Positions 7,025-10,157 of a stretch of 10,157 bases of DNA are shown piece after piece; position 1 is the stretch's first letter, and each line of letters opens with the position of its first letter. The translations under genes were made by a program, and so were the position numbers. The notes under the pieces were generated by a model. That model did no database searches. It worked only from the letters and a program-made list of their open reading frames with translations, and had not been told where the DNA came from. Origin of the DNA: Caldisericota bacterium (GTDB lineage Bacteria; Caldisericota; Caldisericia; Cryosericales; Cryosericaceae); the NCBI GenBank assembly GCA_026390285.1, contig JAPLGH010000116.1, forward strand, positions 1 to 10,157. The letters run 5' to 3'.

Positions 7025-7882
7025 ATGAATACAATCCGCAAGAGAGAAGAGCTCGGACCCAACGTCATCCGATATGTCATCGACGCACCATTGGTCGCGA
7101 CGCACAGGAAACCAGGACAGTTTGTCATCATCCGCGTGACGGACGATGGTGAGCGAATTCCACTGACGATTGCCGACGCCGACCCCGCGATGGGGACCAT
7201 TTCCCTGATCGTCCAGTCCGTCGGCAAAACGACACGGCAAATGTCCATGCTCAAGCCAGGGGACGTCATCCATGACGTCGTTGGCCCTCTCGGCAAACCC
7301 ACGAATATCCGGCAGTTCGGGACCGTCTTGTGTGTGGGCGGTGGCATCGGAACAGCTCCGCTCTACCCGATTGCAAAGGGCATGAAGGAAGCACACAATC
7401 ACGTCATCACCATTCTCGGGGCCAGGACGCGTGACCTGCTCATTCTGGAAGACGACATGCGCAATGTCAGTGATGAGCTGATCGTGACGACCGATGACGG
7501 ATCATATGGTGCCAAGGGACTCGTGACCGATGCAATCCGCTCTCTTGTAAATGGCGGGACCCACGTCGATCAGGCTGTCGTTATCGGCCCGCCGCTCATG
7601 ATGAAGTTCACGTCTCTGCTCACCAAGGAACTCGGCATCCCCACCATTGCGTCCTTGAACCCGATCATGATCGACGGCACCGGCATGTGCGGTGGATGTC
7701 GCGTGACCGTGGGCGGCCAGATGAAGTTTGCGTGTGTGGACGGCCCCGAGTTCGATGCGCACGAGGTAGACTGGGACAGCATGATCCGTCGTCTCGGCAC
7801 CTATCACACGGAGGAGCAGGCAGCTGCTGAACGCTTAGATCACGAGTGCCGCATCGGACTTGGCACACAGGAGTCACGATGA
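7025..7882 (+). CDS. nfnA: NfnA: small subunit of NADH-dependent reduced ferredoxin:NADP+ oxidoreductase (sulfide dehydrogenase SudB-like)
   Basis: This 285-residue flavoprotein of the ferredoxin-NADP reductase fold is related to dihydroorotate dehydrogenase electron-transfer subunits. An N-terminal FAD-binding barrel (about 1-95, with RIPLTIAD at 44-51) is followed by a nucleotide-binding domain with CVGGGIGTAPLYP (103-115). The C-terminal [2Fe-2S] motif holds Asp217, Cys222, Cys225 and Cys237 (DGTGMCGGCRV and FACVDGPEFD); one Asp plus three Cys ligands is the known NfnA arrangement. The length is normal. ATG 7025 follows AAGGGG by 5 nt. The stop overlaps the nfnB start as ATGA, as expected for an obligate complex. 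In NfnAB this subunit exchanges electrons with NAD(H) and connects them to the bifurcating FAD in NfnB. In older annotations such pairs are called sulfide dehydrogenase or glutamate synthase subunits; the pairing supports Nfn. Confidence 0.92.
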   Translation: MNTIRKREELGPNVIRYVIDAPLVATHRKPGQFVIIRVTDDGERIPLTIADADPAMGTISLIVQSVGKTTRQMSMLKPGDVIHDVVGPLGKPTNIRQFGTVLCVGGGIGTAPLYPIAKGMKEAHNHVITILGARTRDLLILEDDMRNVSDELIVTTDDGSYGAKGLVTDAIRSLVNGGTHVDQAVVIGPPLMMKFTSLLTKELGIPTIASLNPIMIDGTGMCGGCRVTVGGQMKFACVDGPEFDAHEVDWDSMIRRLGTYHTEEQAAAERLDHECRIGLGTQESR

Positions 7883-9306
7883 ACGCTGCCACACGGTTGA
7901 AACTGCCACCCGTGGTCATGCCCGAGCAGGACCCCGTCGACCGAGTGCACAATGTTCGCGAGGTTCCCCTCGGGTTTACCCCGGCAATGGCGTTGCAGGA
8001 AGCGCAGCGCTGCCTCCATTGTCCCGACCAGCCCTGCGTGAAAGGCTGCCCTGTGGGCGTGCAGATTCCCGATTTCATCAAAGCCATCGAGGAAGGGGAC
8101 TTTGCCGGCGGGATTGGGATTATCAAGCAGACCAACCTGTTGCCAGCCGTCTGCGGCCGCGTCTGCCCTCAGGAAGAGCAGTGCCAGATGACCTGTACGG
8201 TAGGAAAGGCACACCGCGACGTCGGACAGGCGGTGCAGATCGGCAAGCTGGAACGATTCCTTGCCGACTGGGAGCGCGAGAACCATGCCGCGGTGATCCC
8301 TCAGATTCCACCCTCGACCGGCAAGCGCGTGGCTGTCATTGGCAGTGGTCCCGCTGGACTCACTGTGGCCGGGGATCTGATCAAGCTGGGCCACGCCGTC
8401 ACTGTGTTCGAAGCACTCCACAAGCCAGGAGGCGTTCTGGGATATGGCATCCCCGAGTTCCGCCTGCCCAAGGAAATCGTCTACAAAGAAGTCTCCTATC
8501 TGACCGAGCTTGGTGTCGATTTCCAGTACAACACGGTTATCGGCAGGTCCCTCACAGTTGACGAAGTGCGCCAAGACTACGACGCCATTTTCGTTGGCAG
8601 TGGCGCCGGCTTGCCCAATTTCCTCGGCATCCCGGGCGAGAGCCTGTTGGGTGTCTATTCCGCCAACGAATATCTGACGCGCGCCAACCTGATGCACGCG
8701 TATGACGAAAACTCCAATACTCCTATTCTGCACGGCAAGTCCGTGGCGGTCCTGGGCGGCGGCAATGTCGCCATGGACTCGGCCCGGACAGCAATGAGGC
8801 TAGGGGCTCTCAAGGTCATGGTGATCTATCGGCGCTCGGAGGAGGAGATGCCTGCGCGCAAAGAGGAATATCACCATGCGGTCCAGGAGGGTATCGAGGT
8901 TCATTTTCTTCAGAATCCCGTGGAGATCCTCGGCAACCCGGGGGGATGGGTCACCGGCCTGACTGTTCAGCAGATGCAGCTTGGAGAACCAGACGCATCT
9001 GGTCGCAGGCGGCCACTGCCCATTCCGGGCCAGATCAGCAACGTTCCGGCAGACGTCGTCGTCGTAGCCATCGGCAACAGCCCTAACCCACTGATCCCCG
9101 CTGCTCTTCCCGGTCTTGGGGTGAACAAGCATGGCGGCATCGTCACCGACGAAGAGACCATGGAGACGTCGATCCCGGGCATCTTCGCAGGGGGCGACAT
9201 CGTGCTGGGCGCCGCGACCGTCATCCTGGCCATGGGCCAGGGCCGCAAGGCCGCCGGTGCCATCCACGCCTGGCTCACGAGGGCAACCGAGGTGGCCAGG
9301 AGCTAG
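7879..9306 (+). CDS. nfnB: NfnB: large bifurcating subunit, glutamate-synthase small-chain (GltA/GltD) family
   Basis: This 475-residue iron-sulfur flavoprotein starts at ATG 7879, 5 nt after AGGAG; an in-frame start 33 nt upstream lies inside nfnA without such a site. The N-terminal domain holds two [4Fe-4S] motifs: Cys45, 48, 53 and 57 (CLHCPDQPCVKGCP) and Cys92, 96, 102 and 106 (CGRVCPQEEQC...C). FAD binds at VAVIGSGPAG (151-160) and NADP(H) at AVLGGGNVAMD (290-300); GIFAGGD (434-440) closes the FAD site. In characterised Nfn enzymes this subunit bifurcates electrons of NADPH to ferredoxin and, through NfnA, to NAD+, or runs in reverse. No glutamate synthase large subunit lies nearby and the gene is coupled to nfnA, so a GOGAT role is unlikely. 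It is cytoplasmic. A hairpin terminator follows 23 nt after the stop. Confidence 0.93.
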   Translation: MNAATRLKLPPVVMPEQDPVDRVHNVREVPLGFTPAMALQEAQRCLHCPDQPCVKGCPVGVQIPDFIKAIEEGDFAGGIGIIKQTNLLPAVCGRVCPQEEQCQMTCTVGKAHRDVGQAVQIGKLERFLADWERENHAAVIPQIPPSTGKRVAVIGSGPAGLTVAGDLIKLGHAVTVFEALHKPGGVLGYGIPEFRLPKEIVYKEVSYLTELGVDFQYNTVIGRSLTVDEVRQDYDAIFVGSGAGLPNFLGIPGESLLGVYSANEYLTRANLMHAYDENSNTPILHGKSVAVLGGGNVAMDSARTAMRLGALKVMVIYRRSEEEMPARKEEYHHAVQEGIEVHFLQNPVEILGNPGGWVTGLTVQQMQLGEPDASGRRRPLPIPGQISNVPADVVVVAIGNSPNPLIPAALPGLGVNKHGGIVTDEETMETSIPGIFAGGDIVLGAATVILAMGQGRKAAGAIHAWLTRATEVARS

Positions 9307-9329
9307 AACCAACTACACGAAAAGCATTC

Positions 9330-9357
9330 GGAGGCCGGAACATTGCCTCCGGCCTTC
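9330..9357 (+). terminator. Intrinsic-like terminator after nfnAB
   Basis: GGAGGCCGGA (9330-9339) pairs with TCCGGCCTTC (9348-9357): ten base pairs including one G-T, around an 8-nt loop. A weak T-containing tail (TTGCTGTCCTT) follows. It lies just after nfnB and before a separate gene, as expected for the end of the nfn transcript. The poor T-tract makes efficiency uncertain. Confidence 0.7.
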
Positions 9358-9366
9358 TTGCTGTCC

Positions 9367-9394
9367 TTGCACTACGCGCATCCACCGCTATCAT
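9367..9394 (+). promoter_or_regulatory. Weak candidate promoter for the PAP2 gene
   Basis: TTGCAC (9367-9372) and TATCAT (9389-9394, five of six consensus matches) are separated by 16 bp, between the nfn terminator and the PAP2 start. The -35 is poor. The terminator just upstream is the main reason to expect a promoter in this gap. Confidence 0.3.
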
Positions 9395-9450
9395 GCCTTG
9401 TATACCCCCGCAGCACTGCTGAGCTGCCGTCGGGCAAGGAGGAGACAGTG

Positions 9451-10092
9451 ATGGACAACTTGAGACGATTCATGAAGGAGAACTGGTGGAGATACCTGAT
9501 GAACCTCGTCCTCGCCGGTGGTGTCTACTGGTCCTCGACCTGGTACACCATGACCAACCATGCGACGGCCAATGTCCATATCCTGCAGACAGCCTTCGAT
9601 CGGTGGGTCCCGGTCACCCCGCAGTTCATCGTCCCCTACAACTGGCTGGAACCCGTTCTCTACTTCTGCCTCCTGTTCTTCTTCGTCTTTCACCCGAAGA
9701 TCTTCACGGCATTCGGCATCGCCTTCATCGCCATCCAGGCCGTCAGCAACGGAGTTTACATAGTGTTCCAGACGGAAGTACCCCGTCCCACCAACCTGAT
9801 CGCAGGCAGCAGCAGGTATGTTGACGCTCTGCTGGCCAAATACGCCAGCGACAATCCTTACAACTGCTTCCCATCACTCCACTGTGGCCTGTCTGCTCTT
9901 GCCGCAAGCTTCTGGTGGGTCAAGAGGCGCTACCGTCCCGTCGCCTGGCTGATGACCTTGTTTGCCGTGGTCACGGTCATTGCCACACAGGTCCTCAAGC
10001 AGCATGTCATCGTGGATGCCGTCGGCAGTCTGCTGGCCGTTGCGCTGTACCTTGTGACCTATCGCATCTTCGACCTGAAGACCGAAGCCTGA
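9451..10092 (+). CDS. PAP2 superfamily membrane phosphatase
   Basis: This 213-residue membrane protein starts at ATG 9451, 8 nt after AGGAGG (9437-9442); GTG 9448 immediately before it is an alternative. Hydrophobic segments near 16-30, 68-80, 86-105, 143-156, 164-181 and 190-204 suggest about six helices. The phosphatase motifs are recognisable: QTEVPRP (107-113, Arg112) for motif 1, PSLHCG (141-146, His144) for motif 2 and KQHVIVDAVG (183-192, His185 and Asp189) for motif 3. The TEVPRP form and length resemble the PAP2_3/Aur1-like branch. Such enzymes remove phosphate from, or transfer it between, lipid phosphates such as phosphatidate or undecaprenyl pyrophosphate; the substrate here cannot be read. 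It stands apart from nfnAB behind a terminator, and nothing in the visible context identifies a pathway. Confidence 0.88.
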   Translation: MDNLRRFMKENWWRYLMNLVLAGGVYWSSTWYTMTNHATANVHILQTAFDRWVPVTPQFIVPYNWLEPVLYFCLLFFFVFHPKIFTAFGIAFIAIQAVSNGVYIVFQTEVPRPTNLIAGSSRYVDALLAKYASDNPYNCFPSLHCGLSALAASFWWVKRRYRPVAWLMTLFAVVTVIATQVLKQHVIVDAVGSLLAVALYLVTYRIFDLKTEA

Positions 10093-10157
10093 GCCTCCGG
10101 TGGCCAGTCCATCCATCATGACACCACCTGTATTCCTGTGTATTGCATTCCTGCATG

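Noticed and set aside
7879..9306. Glutamate synthase small subunit (GltD) as the function of this gene.
   Set aside because: There is no GltB partner in the window, and the gene overlaps nfnA by 4 nt, which fits the Nfn complex better.
10099..10128. GGTGG...CCACC as a terminator after the PAP2 gene.
   Set aside because: The arms are only 5 bp with a 20-nt loop and no T-tract, so it is not distinguishable from chance.

Overview
The window is bacterial, moderately GC-rich and densely packed, with short gaps, many 4-nt gene overlaps and AGGAGG-type ribosome binding sites. An NfnAB pair (reduced-ferredoxin:NADP+ transhydrogenase) points to an anaerobic, fermentative or ferredoxin-based metabolism. 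No rRNA, tRNA or other taxonomic marker is present. A thermophile-type or deep-branching anaerobe (Thermotogota, Caldisericota/Cryosericota or Bacillota-like) would fit, but that is a guess. I see no mobile element, CRISPR array, tRNA or rRNA.

Left two thirds (about 6750 down to 1, minus strand): seven co-directional genes with gaps of at most about 25 nt or overlaps of 4 nt, so probably one transcript. In transcription order they are: permease (6750-6088), ATPase with a C-terminal CBS-like region (6091-5012), second permease (5015-4368) and lipoprotein substrate-binding protein (4357-3452), together a complete OpuB/OsmF-type importer for a quaternary-amine osmoprotectant (glycine betaine/choline class). 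Then come a MoxR AAA+ ATPase (3433-2486), a DUF58 protein (2460-1487) and a membrane-anchored TgpA-type transglutaminase-like protein (1490 to beyond the left edge). The DUF58 frame is broken near 2314, either by a real mutation or by a sequence error. The combination places an osmotic-stress transporter and a MoxR/DUF58/transglutaminase envelope module in one apparent operon.

Middle (6757-7024): a 268-bp divergent intergenic region with a candidate promoter for each direction and a symmetric element made of three CATG tetramers at 7-bp spacing. It holds no gene.

Right third (plus strand): nfnA (7025-7882) and nfnB (7879-9306) overlap by 4 nt and are followed by a GC-rich hairpin terminator (9330-9357). 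A separate gene for a small membrane phosphatase of the PAP2 superfamily follows (9451-10092). In the last 65 bases I see nothing I can name.

Working together: the importer would take up a compatible solute under osmotic stress. The MoxR/DUF58/TgpA trio is a widespread set of unknown exact function that probably acts on or matures something in the cell envelope. NfnAB balances NADH, NADPH and ferredoxin pools and is probably regulated separately.
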